Positions 32,900 through 42,338 of a DNA stretch of 64,000 bases are shown in pieces. Each line of letters starts with the position of its first letter. Position 1 is the stretch's first letter. The notes below the pieces were generated by a model. That model was not told the DNA's origin. It ran no database searches and saw nothing but the letters and a program-made list of their open reading frames with translations. Source of the DNA: Bilophila wadsworthia ATCC 49260 (lineage in GTDB: Bacteria > Desulfobacterota > Desulfovibrionia > Desulfovibrionales > Desulfovibrionaceae); assembly GCF_000701705.1 (NCBI RefSeq), contig NZ_JNJP01000006.1, positions 71,966 through 135,965 of the forward strand. The letters are read 5' to 3'. The translations under genes were made by a program, and so were the position numbers.

Positions 32900-34120
32900 T
32901 CAACCGATCAGGATGATTTGCTTTGATGTCCCCGTAAGCGGACGAGCCCCTGACGCGGTGATTTCCAGCGTATGCTCAAGGCCGACCATCCCTGAGCCGG
33001 GGATGCCGATCTTCGGCTCAATGGCCACAACCATGCCCTGTTCCAGCGGAGCGGTAAAGCCTTTGGCAAAAACCGGGGTCTCATCGACAGTCAGGCCTAT
33101 GCCATGCCCCAAGAATGGAACCTTGTCACGCCCCAACCCCATAAACCCGTCCATTTGCCCTTCGCGCTGGGCAACGGCACACGCTTCCGCCCATATCTCT
33201 GCCGGAACGGCTCCCGGTTTCAACGCGGCTGCGGTTTGTTCAAAAATCTCAACGCACACGGCATGTGCCCTACGAATCGGGCCGGGGATCGTATCGGCCG
33301 CGCCACTCCAGTACACCTGTGTCCTATCCGTATTATACCCTTCAACATTGAACCCCATATCGATGGAAAGCAAGGCGCGCTTCTGCCAAAGGCGTTCGGC
33401 ATTTCCCATAAACGGAATGGCCGGACACATGCCTTTGCAACCAAGAGGTCCATTGTAATAGGTGGGATAAATGCCGGACGTATCAGCCGAGGCATAACCA
33501 AAAAAGTTTTCCTCACCCGGCGCATTCATCCGCAACATTCCGCTTCCGCCGCACGCGAACACCGCTTCCACATACGTTCTCGCAACATCAAATTCACTCA
33601 TGCCGGGGTGTATGCGTTCCGGAAGTATTTCATCCAGAACTTTTGCATGTAATGCCCCGCATCGACGGATTTTTTCGAGCTCCCACTCGGATTTTACGGC
33701 TCGGGCCTGAGCAAGGACGGCATCACAGGAGGTGAACCGCACACCTTCCATACGGCTTTGCAGCATCTCCGCCATCGACCAGTTGAATCCGTTTTTATCC
33801 ACGGCAATGGCGGAAGAAACCGGGCTCCCGCACCCAGCGCAGAGAGAGGTGATTTCCTTATATGACTTGAAGGGAAGAATGTGACGCAAGGGGGATTCCA
33901 GTTGTGCGCGTTCCACTCCCTTGCGAAGCAACAAAACGGGCTCCCCTTCAACGGGCAACCATACGAGCCCCCACCCCAGCGTTCCCGTCAAATAATAAAT
34001 GCCAAGCCGGGAAGTAACGAGCATCCCCCCTGCATCAGGAGCGAGCGTGCGCAACAGACGGCGGCAGCGGGCATACCGGAATTCTATCTCTCCAAGCGGC
34101 AACAGATCGGGGCTCGACAT
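32900..34120 (-). CDS. M24-family metallopeptidase (Xaa-Pro peptidase-like)
   Basis: A 406-residue pita-bread-fold protein. The N-terminal creatinase-type domain (about 1-150) precedes the catalytic domain. Metal ligands are visible in order: two Asp in DMGFNVEGYNTDRTQ, His in GHGIGL, Glu in EPKIG and Glu in LEHTLEI. It probably removes residues before proline or acts as a prolidase. ATG at 34120 has AGGAG nine bases upstream; the longer open frame adds an unlikely 33 residues. Confidence 0.88.
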   Translation of the reverse strand: MSSPDLLPLGEIEFRYARCRRLLRTLAPDAGGMLVTSRLGIYYLTGTLGWGLVWLPVEGEPVLLLRKGVERAQLESPLRHILPFKSYKEITSLCAGCGSPVSSAIAVDKNGFNWSMAEMLQSRMEGVRFTSCDAVLAQARAVKSEWELEKIRRCGALHAKVLDEILPERIHPGMSEFDVARTYVEAVFACGGSGMLRMNAPGEENFFGYASADTSGIYPTYYNGPLGCKGMCPAIPFMGNAERLWQKRALLSIDMGFNVEGYNTDRTQVYWSGAADTIPGPIRRAHAVCVEIFEQTAAALKPGAVPAEIWAEACAVAQREGQMDGFMGLGRDKVPFLGHGIGLTVDETPVFAKGFTAPLEQGMVVAIEPKIGIPGSGMVGLEHTLEITASGARPLTGTSKQIILIG

Positions 34121-34482
34121 GATCAGCTCTCCTTTTATACAGCAGGTTCGTTTGGGTCCATTTTGACAGGTTCCCTTTGAATCATTGATCTTTGGAATTT
34201 TCCTTATTTTGTCTTCCATTGCAACAGAGGATTTGAAAGATCTCCTTGTAATCCGGTGAAATATTTTTTGCGGTTTGTTTTGGTAGGATGTCTGGTGTTA
34301 TAAATTTACATAATTTTAAAAGACTATGAGCCATAACATGCTTTAAAAACGCTCGCGGCAACTCACTGAAAAGCAACTCTTTCCGTGCTCTCCTAGACGA
34401 AGAGTACACACCCAAAACCTTTTCGTTGCCTTTATTGGCATAACCAACTAAACTTTCCTGCACTCTTTTTGTGAGGTCCATC
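34121..34482. other. AT-rich divergent intergenic region
   Basis: About 360 bases between the divergent M24 and CoA-binding genes. It is clearly more AT-rich than the genes. It must hold both promoters, but no good -35/-10 pair is seen. A minus-strand frame of about 100 residues crosses it; its codons are atypical and it has no ribosome site, so it was not called. Confidence 0.4.
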
Positions 34483-34908
34483 ATGTTACAGACATTTCTC
34501 TCCGACGGCAGGATGCGCGAATTTCTGACCCAAGCCCGCACAATCGCCGTCGTTGGTGCAAAAGATAAAGAAGGTCAGCCTGTTGACCGCGTCGGGAAGT
34601 ATCTCATCCAAGCAGGCTACCAGGTGATCCCGGTCCACCCCATACGTAAAGACGTGTGGAGCCTGCAAACCTATCCTTCGCTTGCCGAAGTGCCTTTTCC
34701 CGTTGACATCGTCAATGTATTCCGGGCTCCTCAATACTGCCCTGATCATGCGCGGGAGACCGTGGCACTCTCCCCCCTGCCCCAACTGTTTTGGATGCAG
34801 CAAGGCATCGTGAGCCCCGAAGCCGCTTCTATCGCTGGGAAGGCCGGGATCGCCGTCGTTGAAGATTTATGCATCATGGTCGAACACAAACGCCTCTTAG
34901 GAAATTGA
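34483..34908 (+). CDS. CoA-binding protein (YccU-like)
   Basis: A 141-residue Rossmann-fold protein with the CoA_binding opening TIAVVGAKDKEGQPVDRVGKYL and VIPVHPI, then FWMQQGIVSPEA and the VEDLCIMVEH end typical of YccU. Members bind CoA but their role is unknown. GAGG lies seven bases before ATG 34483. Four bases separate it from the YkgJ gene. Confidence 0.88.
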   Translation: MLQTFLSDGRMREFLTQARTIAVVGAKDKEGQPVDRVGKYLIQAGYQVIPVHPIRKDVWSLQTYPSLAEVPFPVDIVNVFRAPQYCPDHARETVALSPLPQLFWMQQGIVSPEAASIAGKAGIAVVEDLCIMVEHKRLLGN

Positions 34909-34912
34909 TATC

Positions 34913-35374
34913 ATGAAGAAAACTGTCTTTGACTGCCAGATGTGCGGTCAATGTTGCGAAGGGGAAGGCGGCATTGTCCTGAGCCCCAAGGATCTGAAAC
35001 GCCTTTATGAAGGCCTGAATCTCGAAAAACAGGCTTTCCTTGATGCTTATGGCGTTTTCCGGAACGGGAAATGGCAAGTGCGGACGGGCGAAGACGGCAA
35101 TTGTATTTTTTTCCGGGCCGGACAAAGCTGTACCGTCCATGCCATCAAGCCCGATGTTTGCCGGGCATGGCCGTTTTTCCGGGGGAACATGGCCGATGCC
35201 GAAAGCCTCCATCTGGCCAAGGCGTTTTGCCCAGGTATACGCCCTGATGCGACGCATGAGGAATTCGTGGAGGAAGGCCAGAGCTATCTGGAAGAAAATG
35301 GGCTCGTAGCCTCCGATCCCGAACATGAAGGGCACGCCCTTCTGCCGGTTTCCAAAACGGATTCTTCCTTTTAA
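34913..35374 (+). CDS. YkgJ-family cysteine cluster protein
   Basis: A 153-residue protein with an N-terminal CQMCGQCC motif (C8, C11, C14, C15) and further Cys in GNCIFF, GQSCTVH and PDVCRAWPF. This matches the YkgJ zinc- or iron-chelating family. The function is unknown. It probably shares the transcript of the CoA-binding gene and lies about 100 bases ahead of adk. Confidence 0.85.
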   Translation: MKKTVFDCQMCGQCCEGEGGIVLSPKDLKRLYEGLNLEKQAFLDAYGVFRNGKWQVRTGEDGNCIFFRAGQSCTVHAIKPDVCRAWPFFRGNMADAESLHLAKAFCPGIRPDATHEEFVEEGQSYLEENGLVASDPEHEGHALLPVSKTDSSF

Positions 35375-35482
35375 CCTTTCAGGATCCCTGCCCAAACCTT
35401 CTGGGCGGGCTTTGTGCTTCCGCCTCAGATTGTTCTGAAGACGCCAGCACCATACGACCTCTTACACAGGAGACTTTGGATC

Positions 35483-36160
35483 ATGAATATCCTTATGTTC
35501 GGTCCCAACGGCAGCGGCAAAGGCACGCAGGGCGCTCTCATCAAGAAGGCGTTTGGTTTGGCCCATATCGAATCCGGAGCCATTTTCCGCGAACACGTGG
35601 GCGGCGGAACCGAACTCGGCAAAAAGGCCAAGGAATATATGGATCGCGGCGAACTCGTCCCTGACTCCATCACCATTCCCATGGTCCTCGAAACCTTGAA
35701 GACCAAAGGGGCTGACGGCTGGTTGCTTGATGGTTTCCCCCGCAATATCGCCCAGGCCGAACAACTGCACAAGGCGATGCAGGAACAGGGCATGAAGCTT
35801 GACTATGTGGTGGAAATCGATCTGCCCCGCAACATCGCCCGCGATCGCATCATGGGCCGCCGGGTGTGCAAGAACGACGGCAACCATCCCAACAACATCT
35901 TCATTGATGCCATCAAGCCCAATGGCGACGCCTGCCGGGTCTGTGGCGGCGAGCTCACGGCCCGTGCTGACGATCAGGACGAAGCCGCGATCAACAAGCG
36001 CCATGACATTTATTATGATGACAAAACGGGGACGCTGGCTGCAGCCCACTACTTCAAGGCGTTGGCCGAAAAGGGCGAAACCAAGTACATCGTCCTCAAT
36101 GGTCAGGGTACGATCGACAGCATCAAAGAAACGCTTATCAAGGAACTGGGACTGAACTAG
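35483..36160 (+). CDS. adk: Adenylate kinase with metal-binding LID
   Basis: A 225-residue kinase (ATP + AMP to 2 ADP). The P-loop GPNGSGKGTQ is at 7-16, the LDGFPRN segment at 82-88. The LID carries C129-x5-H135-x15-C151-x2-C154, exactly the spacing and numbering described for Desulfovibrio gigas adenylate kinase, which binds Zn, Co or Fe there. ATG at 35483 begins the conserved MNILMFGPNG. This is the clearest taxonomic marker of the window. Confidence 0.97.
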   Translation: MNILMFGPNGSGKGTQGALIKKAFGLAHIESGAIFREHVGGGTELGKKAKEYMDRGELVPDSITIPMVLETLKTKGADGWLLDGFPRNIAQAEQLHKAMQEQGMKLDYVVEIDLPRNIARDRIMGRRVCKNDGNHPNNIFIDAIKPNGDACRVCGGELTARADDQDEAAINKRHDIYYDDKTGTLAAAHYFKALAEKGETKYIVLNGQGTIDSIKETLIKELGLN

Positions 36161-36174
36161 TCTTTGCTTTCCAA

Positions 36175-36211
36175 GCGGCTGGCTGGTTGAATTTTTCGGC
36201 CAGCCTGCCGC
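36175..36211 (+). terminator. Hairpin at the end of adk
   Basis: GCGGCTGGCTGG pairs with CCAGCCTGCCGC (12 bases, one mismatch). No clear T-run follows, so it may be a processed or rho-assisted end. Confidence 0.5.
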
Positions 36212-36231
36212 TGTAAAAAATGCGCTGCCGT

Positions 36232-36660
36232 TTATGGGAAAGCCATGAGCAGCTCTGTGCGACCGGTCACTTCTTCGATCCGTTCACCGGTTATACGGAA
36301 CCCGTTTTTTTGGTAAAAGGCGACTGCCCGTTCGTTTTCCGCATAAACAGTAAGATCCAATGTGCCGCGCATCTTTTTGGCCAGTGCCAGCAAACGGGAC
36401 CCCACTCCCCTCTTTTGGTGCGCGGGGGCAACAAAAAGCGCCGCAAGATAGTCCTCCACGAAGGCCATAAAGGCCACCACTTCTCCCGTAGTCCTGTCCT
36501 CATCCACAACGATTTCGCTTAATGGAAGATACAAGGTCCGCATGGCCTCGGCCTTTTCTTCCCAATATGCCTTATCAATAAAAGAATGGGAACGAACGGA
36601 AGCCGCCAGCCATATTCGGATAACGGTCTCCGTGTCTTCTTCTTTGAATGCCCGGATCAT
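36232..36660 (-). CDS. GNAT-family N-acetyltransferase
   Basis: A 142-residue GNAT acetyltransferase. The acetyl-CoA loop is HQKRGVGSRLL near 79-89, followed by LDLTVYAENERAVAFYQKNGF, the classical motif B. Opening MIRAFKEEDTETVIRIW and length resemble the YjaB type. ATG at 36660 has GGAGG five bases upstream. The substrate is unknown. Confidence 0.85.
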   Translation of the reverse strand: MIRAFKEEDTETVIRIWLAASVRSHSFIDKAYWEEKAEAMRTLYLPLSEIVVDEDRTTGEVVAFMAFVEDYLAALFVAPAHQKRGVGSRLLALAKKMRGTLDLTVYAENERAVAFYQKNGFRITGERIEEVTGRTELLMAFP

Positions 36661-36803
36661 CTTCCCTCCATGCGCACGCACCGGACAAAGGGCACCCGAA
36701 AGCCCCCATTCCCCCATCTGTGGACGAAGGGGCGTGGTCGTGCTATATTCGATAATTCGTAGGTTACGAATATGTTTTCCGTTACAACCCTATCGGACGC
36801 CTT

Positions 36804-37481
36804 ATGCATTACTATCCAGTTTTTTTGGAACTTTCTGGGCAGAGCTGCCTTGTAGTCGGCGCGGGCGCCGTCGGTTGCCGCAAGATAGCTTCCTTGCTCG
36901 AATGCCCTATTGAACGGCTTCACGTCATTGACCTGGCTGAACCGGATACAAATCTTCAAGTGTTGCTTGAAGATAAACGCGTCAGTTTTACGAAACGCCC
37001 CTTTACACCGTCCGATGTGGAGGGGTGCGCCTTGGTTTTTGCCGCCACCAGCAACAGGGAGACCAATGATGCCGTGGCGAGGGCCTGCACGGAACGCGGC
37101 ATCCTCTGTAACTGCGCCGATGCCCCTAAGGACAGTTCCTTTATCGTACCCGCCCTTGTCGAACAAGGGAATATCGCCATCGCCCTTTCCACAGGCGGCG
37201 CCAGCCCGGCGCTTGCCCGGAAGATCCGTGAAGATCTGGAAACGTGGCTCGGAGAGCGTTATACGGGGATAAGCGAACTTTTGATGCGGCTCCGCCCCTT
37301 GGTTCTTGCCTTGCATCACGAGACGAGGCAGAATACAACCCTCTTCCGGAGCATTGTGGATTCGCCCCTGTCCGAAGCCCTGCAGCGTCGGGATCGGCAA
37401 ACGTGCGAATCTTTGCTCAGGGAATTGTTACCCATCGAACTGCATCCGTATATCATGGAGTTGCTGCATGATCTTGCCTGA
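36804..37481 (+). CDS. Precorrin-2 dehydrogenase / siroheme ferrochelatase-like
   Basis: A 225-residue protein with the NAD-binding GAGAVGCRK (19-27), the segment LVFAATSNRETND and the catalytic-region STGGASPALARKIRE near 130-145. It matches the CysG N-terminal/Met8-type enzyme that oxidises precorrin-2 to sirohydrochlorin. Siroheme is needed by sulfite reductase and, in sulfate reducers, feeds an alternative heme route. It overlaps ccsA by 14 bases and lies in one operon with ccsA and hemA. Confidence 0.9.
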   Translation: MHYYPVFLELSGQSCLVVGAGAVGCRKIASLLECPIERLHVIDLAEPDTNLQVLLEDKRVSFTKRPFTPSDVEGCALVFAATSNRETNDAVARACTERGILCNCADAPKDSSFIVPALVEQGNIAIALSTGGASPALARKIREDLETWLGERYTGISELLMRLRPLVLALHHETRQNTTLFRSIVDSPLSEALQRRDRQTCESLLRELLPIELHPYIMELLHDLA

Positions 37482-38301
37482 ACTGTTGCCGGTTCTGGCC
37501 ATTCACCTGTACGCCCTTGGGACGGCGGCCGTCGTGGCGGGCATCCTTGCCCGGAACGAATGGCTTAAGCGCGCCGCCCTCGTGCTTACGGTGCTTGCCT
37601 TCACCACCCACACATTACTGTTGATCGCCACCTTTATGGACGACGGATTCACGGGCCTGACCCGCTCCGTGTATGTCCAGCTTCTGGCTTGGTGCATTAC
37701 CCTCAGCGGGCTTGTCGCGTGGCTCCGGTGGCGCTATGAGGCACTGCTCCTGACCGTAGCACCATTCTCCTTGCTGACGTTTCTGATCGCCCTCTTGCTG
37801 CGTCATGCCGAAACACCGCTTCCCCCCGTACTTTCGGGGATGACCTTTACCATCCATATCGCAGCGATATTCATCAGTATCGGCCTGATGGCCCTTGCTT
37901 TCGGCGCGGGCGTGCTTTTCCTCATCCAAGCGAAGAGCATCAAATCGAAATCAAAGCTGGCGGGCTTCCAAAAGGATCTCCCTGCCCTCTCCGCATTGGA
38001 CAAAATCAATGCGTTCACGACGACGGTCGGCTTTCCGCTGTTCACGGCGGGCGTGCTTTTTGGGTTCATCTCGGCCCGCATCAATTGGGGCACAATCCTT
38101 TCCGGCGATCCTAAAGAGTTTATTTCGCTCGTTGTCTGGGGCCTGTACGCTTGGCTTTTCCACCAGCGGTTCACGCAGGGCTGGCAAGGACGCAAACCAG
38201 CAATTCTGGCAATATGGATCTTCACGGTTTGCGCGTTTTCGCTCATCGTGGTGAACCTCTTTATGACCACACACCACAGTTTTCTGACCACACCACGCTG
38301 A
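37468..38301 (+). CDS. CcsA/HemX-type cytochrome c assembly membrane protein
   Basis: A 277-residue protein with eight hydrophobic segments. Near the C-terminal third NWGTILSGDPKEF resembles the tryptophan-rich WGxxWxWDPKE signature of CcsA heme handlers in weakened form. It may move heme for cytochrome c assembly or, like HemX, stabilise HemA. ATG at 37468 is preceded by GGAG. It lies between the precorrin-2 dehydrogenase and hemA, one base before hemA. Confidence 0.85.
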   Translation: MILPELLPVLAIHLYALGTAAVVAGILARNEWLKRAALVLTVLAFTTHTLLLIATFMDDGFTGLTRSVYVQLLAWCITLSGLVAWLRWRYEALLLTVAPFSLLTFLIALLLRHAETPLPPVLSGMTFTIHIAAIFISIGLMALAFGAGVLFLIQAKSIKSKSKLAGFQKDLPALSALDKINAFTTTVGFPLFTAGVLFGFISARINWGTILSGDPKEFISLVVWGLYAWLFHQRFTQGWQGRKPAILAIWIFTVCAFSLIVVNLFMTTHHSFLTTPR

Positions 38302-38302
38302 T

Positions 38303-39646
38303 ATGGAACAACAAATCTACCTTATTGGGCTCAACTACCGCACTGCCGGCGTTGAGGTGCGGGAACGTTTCGCGTTGACGGATCATTGCTCCAAAGACAC
38401 GTGGGCCATTCCGTTGCGCCCTTCGGGGGAAAACGATTCGGCCGAGACGACGCTGGACGAGGCGCTGATCCTCTCAACCTGCAACCGGGTTGAGATCCTT
38501 GCCGTGGGCCAAGGCGACGTGCCGGGGCTGATTCTGGAGGCGTGGGCCTCCGCCAAAAACCGGAAGGCCGTCGAACTCGCGCCGTATGTGTACATCCACA
38601 AAGGCCGTGAGGCGATTGCACACCTGTTCACCGTTGCCTCCAGCCTCGATTCGATGGTGCTCGGAGAACCGCAGATCCTTGGGCAGCTCAAAGGAGCCTA
38701 TCGCAAGGCAACCCTGGCCGGGACGACGAAGACCATCATCAATCGCCTTCTGCACAAATCGTTCAGTGTCGCCAAACGGGTACGCACGGAAACCGGCATT
38801 GCGGCGAGCGCCGTTTCCATCAGCTACGCGGCCGTGGAGCTTGCCAAGCGTATTTTCGGCGACATGGGCCAATACCAAGCCATGCTCATCGGCGCTGGCG
38901 AAATGGCGGAACTCGCGGCCACGCACCTGATTCAAGCCGGGATCAGCAACGTCAAAGTCGCCAACCGGACCTACCAGCGCGCCAAAGAGCTTGCCGCCGA
39001 ATTCAAAGGAGAAGCCGTTCCCTTTGAGCACTTGTTCAAGCATCTTGCCGATGTGGACATCATCATCAGCTCCACAGGCTCACCGGAAGCCATTATCCGC
39101 GCACGCGACATCAAGGACGTCTTGAAACGCCGCAAATACCGGCCAATGTTCTTCATTGACATCGCGGTCCCCCGAGACATCGATCCCGACGTCAACAACG
39201 TGGATAACGTCTACCTCTATGACATCGACGATCTGAAAGAAGTGGTTGAAGAAAATCTGGCCCATCGGCGCGTCGAAGCGGAAAAGGCGCAGGGGATCGT
39301 TGACGAAGAGGTCAATGCCTTTGCCTTTTGGCTGGAATCGTTGGAGCTCCAGCCCACTATTGTGGACCTGCTCTCCCACTTCGAAACCCATGCGCAAGAA
39401 GAGCTCCAGCGGACCTTAAAACGGCTCGGTCCCGTGAATCCTGAAACCCGTGAGGCGTTGGAGGCCATGCTGCATGGTCTGGTCCGGAAGCTTTCGCATG
39501 AGCCCATTACGTTCCTGAAGGAAGCCAAGTCCGAGACAGCTTCCCGCAACGTGGAACTGATCAGGCGTATGTTCGGACTGGATGACGAACACCCGATGGG
39601 CCGATGTACGCGCAGGGTCCACAGAAACGAATCTCAACTGCCATAG
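38303..39646 (+). CDS. hemA: Glutamyl-tRNA reductase
   Basis: A 447-residue enzyme that makes glutamate-1-semialdehyde, the first step of tetrapyrrole synthesis. The catalytic Cys60 lies in ILSTCNRVEI. GEPQILGQLK and the NADP-binding IGAGEMAELAA follow, and a C-terminal helical dimerisation domain closes it. It starts one base after the ccsA stop and ends nine bases before the next small gene. Confidence 0.97.
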   Translation: MEQQIYLIGLNYRTAGVEVRERFALTDHCSKDTWAIPLRPSGENDSAETTLDEALILSTCNRVEILAVGQGDVPGLILEAWASAKNRKAVELAPYVYIHKGREAIAHLFTVASSLDSMVLGEPQILGQLKGAYRKATLAGTTKTIINRLLHKSFSVAKRVRTETGIAASAVSISYAAVELAKRIFGDMGQYQAMLIGAGEMAELAATHLIQAGISNVKVANRTYQRAKELAAEFKGEAVPFEHLFKHLADVDIIISSTGSPEAIIRARDIKDVLKRRKYRPMFFIDIAVPRDIDPDVNNVDNVYLYDIDDLKEVVEENLAHRRVEAEKAQGIVDEEVNAFAFWLESLELQPTIVDLLSHFETHAQEELQRTLKRLGPVNPETREALEAMLHGLVRKLSHEPITFLKEAKSETASRNVELIRRMFGLDDEHPMGRCTRRVHRNESQLP

Positions 39647-39655
39647 GGAGCGGTC

Positions 39656-40006
39656 ATGCGCTGCTATCTTGTAGACGAACTCCAGCCCGAGGTCATTGCC
39701 AACCTTGAGGCGCAGCTGACGAAAAACGGCTGCCAGTCCGGTATTGAAAGATTATATTGGCTGCCTCTAGAGAAAGAACGCCTGCTTCCCGTTCAGCGTG
39801 AGCACGAATCCTCGTGCGGGCCGCATTGCCTTGCATTGGAGATCCTTGACGATGCCGTCAGGCTTGAATTCCTCGTCCGGGCTAAAGGGCGTATGCGCTG
39901 CGAATGTGTATGCTATCTCTCTCCGGAAACGGAGCGCCACATGATGGACTGGCTTGACGCCCGCATTATGGAAGCGGAAATCGAACAAGGGCTCATCCAC
40001 CAGTAA
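39656..40006 (+). CDS. Unknown small protein of the heme operon (116 residues)
   Basis: An acidic 116-residue protein with five Cys (in SSCGPHC, CQSG and CECVCY). No family was recognised. It begins nine bases after hemA with GGAG-type sequence upstream and is followed by the operon terminator, so it is the last gene of the siroheme/heme cluster. The Cys residues could bind metal, but spacing matches no known cluster. Confidence 0.65.
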   Translation: MRCYLVDELQPEVIANLEAQLTKNGCQSGIERLYWLPLEKERLLPVQREHESSCGPHCLALEILDDAVRLEFLVRAKGRMRCECVCYLSPETERHMMDWLDARIMEAEIEQGLIHQ

Positions 40007-40045
40007 GCGAACCGTTGTTCCTTTTTTCGTACACGCAGGACCGAC

Positions 40046-40082
40046 AAAAAGGCCTCCCCACATTTCCGTGGGGAGGCCTTTT
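40046..40082. terminator. Bidirectional terminator between heme operon and purM
   Basis: AAAAAGGCCTCCCCAC pairs with GTGGGGAGGCCTTTTT; T-runs are present on both strands. Confidence 0.9.
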
Positions 40083-40106
40083 CATAAACAAGCTTCCAGA
40101 AGGCGG

Positions 40107-41159
40107 CTAGAACAGGATCTTGACCTGTTCTTCGTCCTTATCCTGACGGCGGCCGATCGTCCCGATGACCCAAGCCCCTTTGTGCATGGCCTCAAGACGG
40201 CCCATCGCCTCTTCCGCGACTTCGCTGGGCACAATAAAGACATAGCCGATGCCGCAATTGAAGATCTGCAGCATTTCAGGCCATGTCAGGCCGCCTTCTT
40301 CACGCAGCCAATGGAAAACGGGCTGCACATCCCATGAAGCGAACTTGATATCCGCAGTGACCGAATTGGGCAGGACGCGGGGAATGTTATCGTAGAAGCC
40401 GCCACCCGTGATATGGACCATCCCCTTGACGGGCAGGTCGCGCATCAGGTTACGCACGACGTCGGAATAAATATAGGTGGGCTCCAACAGGACATCTTTC
40501 ACTGTCCGGTCGGAACCGGGCATGGTGTCATCGGGGCCAAGGCCGCTCTTGTCAAGGATCTTGCGGACGAGCGAATAGCCGTTGGAATGGATGCCGGAAG
40601 AAGCGAGGCCGATGAGCACGTCTCCGACACGGATTCCCGAGCCGTCCACAATCTTGGCATTGTCGGCCATGCCTACGCAGAAGCCCGCGAGATCATACTC
40701 GCCGTCAGCGTACATATCGGGCATTTCGGCCGTTTCACCGCCAAGGAGGGCGCATCCGGCCTGCTTGCAGCCTTCCGCGATGCCGGCGATCACCTGCGTG
40801 GTCTTGTCCACATCAAGCTTACCGGTCGCAAAATAGTCGAGGAACAACAACGGACGCGCGCCCTGAACCAAAATATCATTGGCACTCATAGCCACAAGAT
40901 CGATACCGACCGTATCATGCTTGTCGAAAGCGAAGGCCAGCTTCAACTTGGTGCCGACCCCATCGGTGGAAGCAACCAGCACCGGTTCGGCCATTCCGGA
41001 CATATCCGGCTTGAAAAGCCCGCCGAACCCCCCGATATCCGAAAGGACCCCGTGGATATGGGTCTGGGATACGATGGATTTGATACGGGAAACAAGGGAA
41101 TTGCCGGCATCGATGTTCACTCCGGCTTCGGTATACGCTTGGGCTCGCGTCAGGGGCAT
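40107..41159 (-). CDS. purM: Phosphoribosylformylglycinamidine cyclo-ligase
   Basis: A 350-residue AIR synthetase of purine biosynthesis. It shows the typical TEAGVNIDAGNSLVSRIK opening, STDGVGTKLKLAF, the GGETAEMPDMY loop and ITGGGFYDNIPRVLP. Length is normal. It is a single gene between two terminator/promoter regions. Confidence 0.97.
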   Translation of the reverse strand: MPLTRAQAYTEAGVNIDAGNSLVSRIKSIVSQTHIHGVLSDIGGFGGLFKPDMSGMAEPVLVASTDGVGTKLKLAFAFDKHDTVGIDLVAMSANDILVQGARPLLFLDYFATGKLDVDKTTQVIAGIAEGCKQAGCALLGGETAEMPDMYADGEYDLAGFCVGMADNAKIVDGSGIRVGDVLIGLASSGIHSNGYSLVRKILDKSGLGPDDTMPGSDRTVKDVLLEPTYIYSDVVRNLMRDLPVKGMVHITGGGFYDNIPRVLPNSVTADIKFASWDVQPVFHWLREEGGLTWPEMLQIFNCGIGYVFIVPSEVAEEAMGRLEAMHKGAWVIGTIGRRQDKDEEQVKILF

Positions 41160-41345
41160 GATCCTCTCCTAAACTAGCATTGGGTAACTTGTCCGGTGAG
41201 AATAGGCTTTTCCCATTACTTGCGCAAGAGGCCAGTTTCCTTTCTCGAGTACTCCGTTTCCCCATTCCCGCCCTTGCGGTCCGCCCGTTCGGAGACTATT
41301 CTAGCCGATATCCGATTGTTCCCAACACACTGAAGGTTGCAAATC

Positions 41346-42338
41346 ATGAATGAAGAAAAACCCTTCGAGGGCGAAAACCCCTTTCGAAAGCTTGATAAGA
41401 AACGTTTTCTGTCTCATGACGAAAAGAAAAAGGCGAAAAGCCTCAAGAAAAATGGCCTCATCTCCAATAATGACGGTGAGGTTTCCTCTTTCTATGCGGA
41501 ATTCGTCTCTCCTCAGGATGAAGGGGAGACCAGAGCCTTTTTGAATGCCGTCTCCGGCGTGACCAAACTGGGCGCTCCGGCAAACGCAAAACGCGAAAAA
41601 CGGCCTTCCGTTACCTCCCTGAATAACCCTGTACTCGGCAAACAGGCTCTCTGGGAGACCGATCGTTCGTTGTCAAAAACGAAAAAAAACAATCCTACTC
41701 CTGAAATAGCCGGCAAGAATGCTGCCTCCTCCACTCCGAAAAAAACGGGGAATGAAACAGGCGAGGAGGACATCAATTTCTTTGCGGCCATGCAGGATGT
41801 TACCCCGCTTTCTGGAAAGGGGCGGGAAGTGGCGGCGGAAGCGCCGGTATCCATTCCTCCCGTGCAGACGCCGCCTAACCCGCTTCAGGAATTCATCGAC
41901 GGAAAGCTCGAGTTCGCGCTTGCCTTCACCGATGAATATGTGGAAGGACATGTTGTCGGCCTCGATCTGATGCTTGTGGGAAAACTGCAGGCGGGCCAAT
42001 TCAGTCCGGAGTCACATCTGGACTTGCATGGAATGAACGCGCAACAGGCTTTTGACGCTTTGGTGGGCTTTTTCCGTGCGGCGTATTTCAAAGGGCAGCG
42101 CACGGTCCTCGTGGTGCCCGGACGCGGCCTGAACTCTCCTCATGGTATATCCATCCTCAGAGAGAAAGTTCAGGAGTGGTTTACCCAAGAACCGCTTAAG
42201 CGTGTCATTCTTGCGTTCTGTACGGCCAAACCTTCCGATGGCGGAGCGGGAGCCCTCTATGTCCTCCTCCGTAAATTCAGAAAAGGCGAAGGGAAAATCC
42301 ATTGGGAACGCAAGCCCGTAGACCCTGATTTGATTTAG
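41346..42338 (+). CDS. Smr-domain protein
   Basis: A 330-residue protein. The N-terminal 190 residues are low-complexity and rich in Lys, Asn, Pro and Ser, probably disordered. The C-terminal Smr domain (about 220-305) has LDLHGMNAQQA and the VPGRGLNSPHG segment, followed by a Gly-rich GGAGALYVLL. Smr domains are endonuclease-like or RNA-binding and also occur in MutS2. ATG at 41346 is used. Confidence 0.88.
   Translation: MNEEKPFEGENPFRKLDKKRFLSHDEKKKAKSLKKNGLISNNDGEVSSFYAEFVSPQDEGETRAFLNAVSGVTKLGAPANAKREKRPSVTSLNNPVLGKQALWETDRSLSKTKKNNPTPEIAGKNAASSTPKKTGNETGEEDINFFAAMQDVTPLSGKGREVAAEAPVSIPPVQTPPNPLQEFIDGKLEFALAFTDEYVEGHVVGLDLMLVGKLQAGQFSPESHLDLHGMNAQQAFDALVGFFRAAYFKGQRTVLVVPGRGLNSPHGISILREKVQEWFTQEPLKRVILAFCTAKPSDGGAGALYVLLRKFRKGEGKIHWERKPVDPDLI

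Noticed and set aside
34182..34541. A 119-codon minus-strand frame between the M24 and CoA-binding genes
   Set aside because: Codon use unlike the neighbours, no ribosome site, and it overlaps the start of the CoA-binding gene on the other strand.
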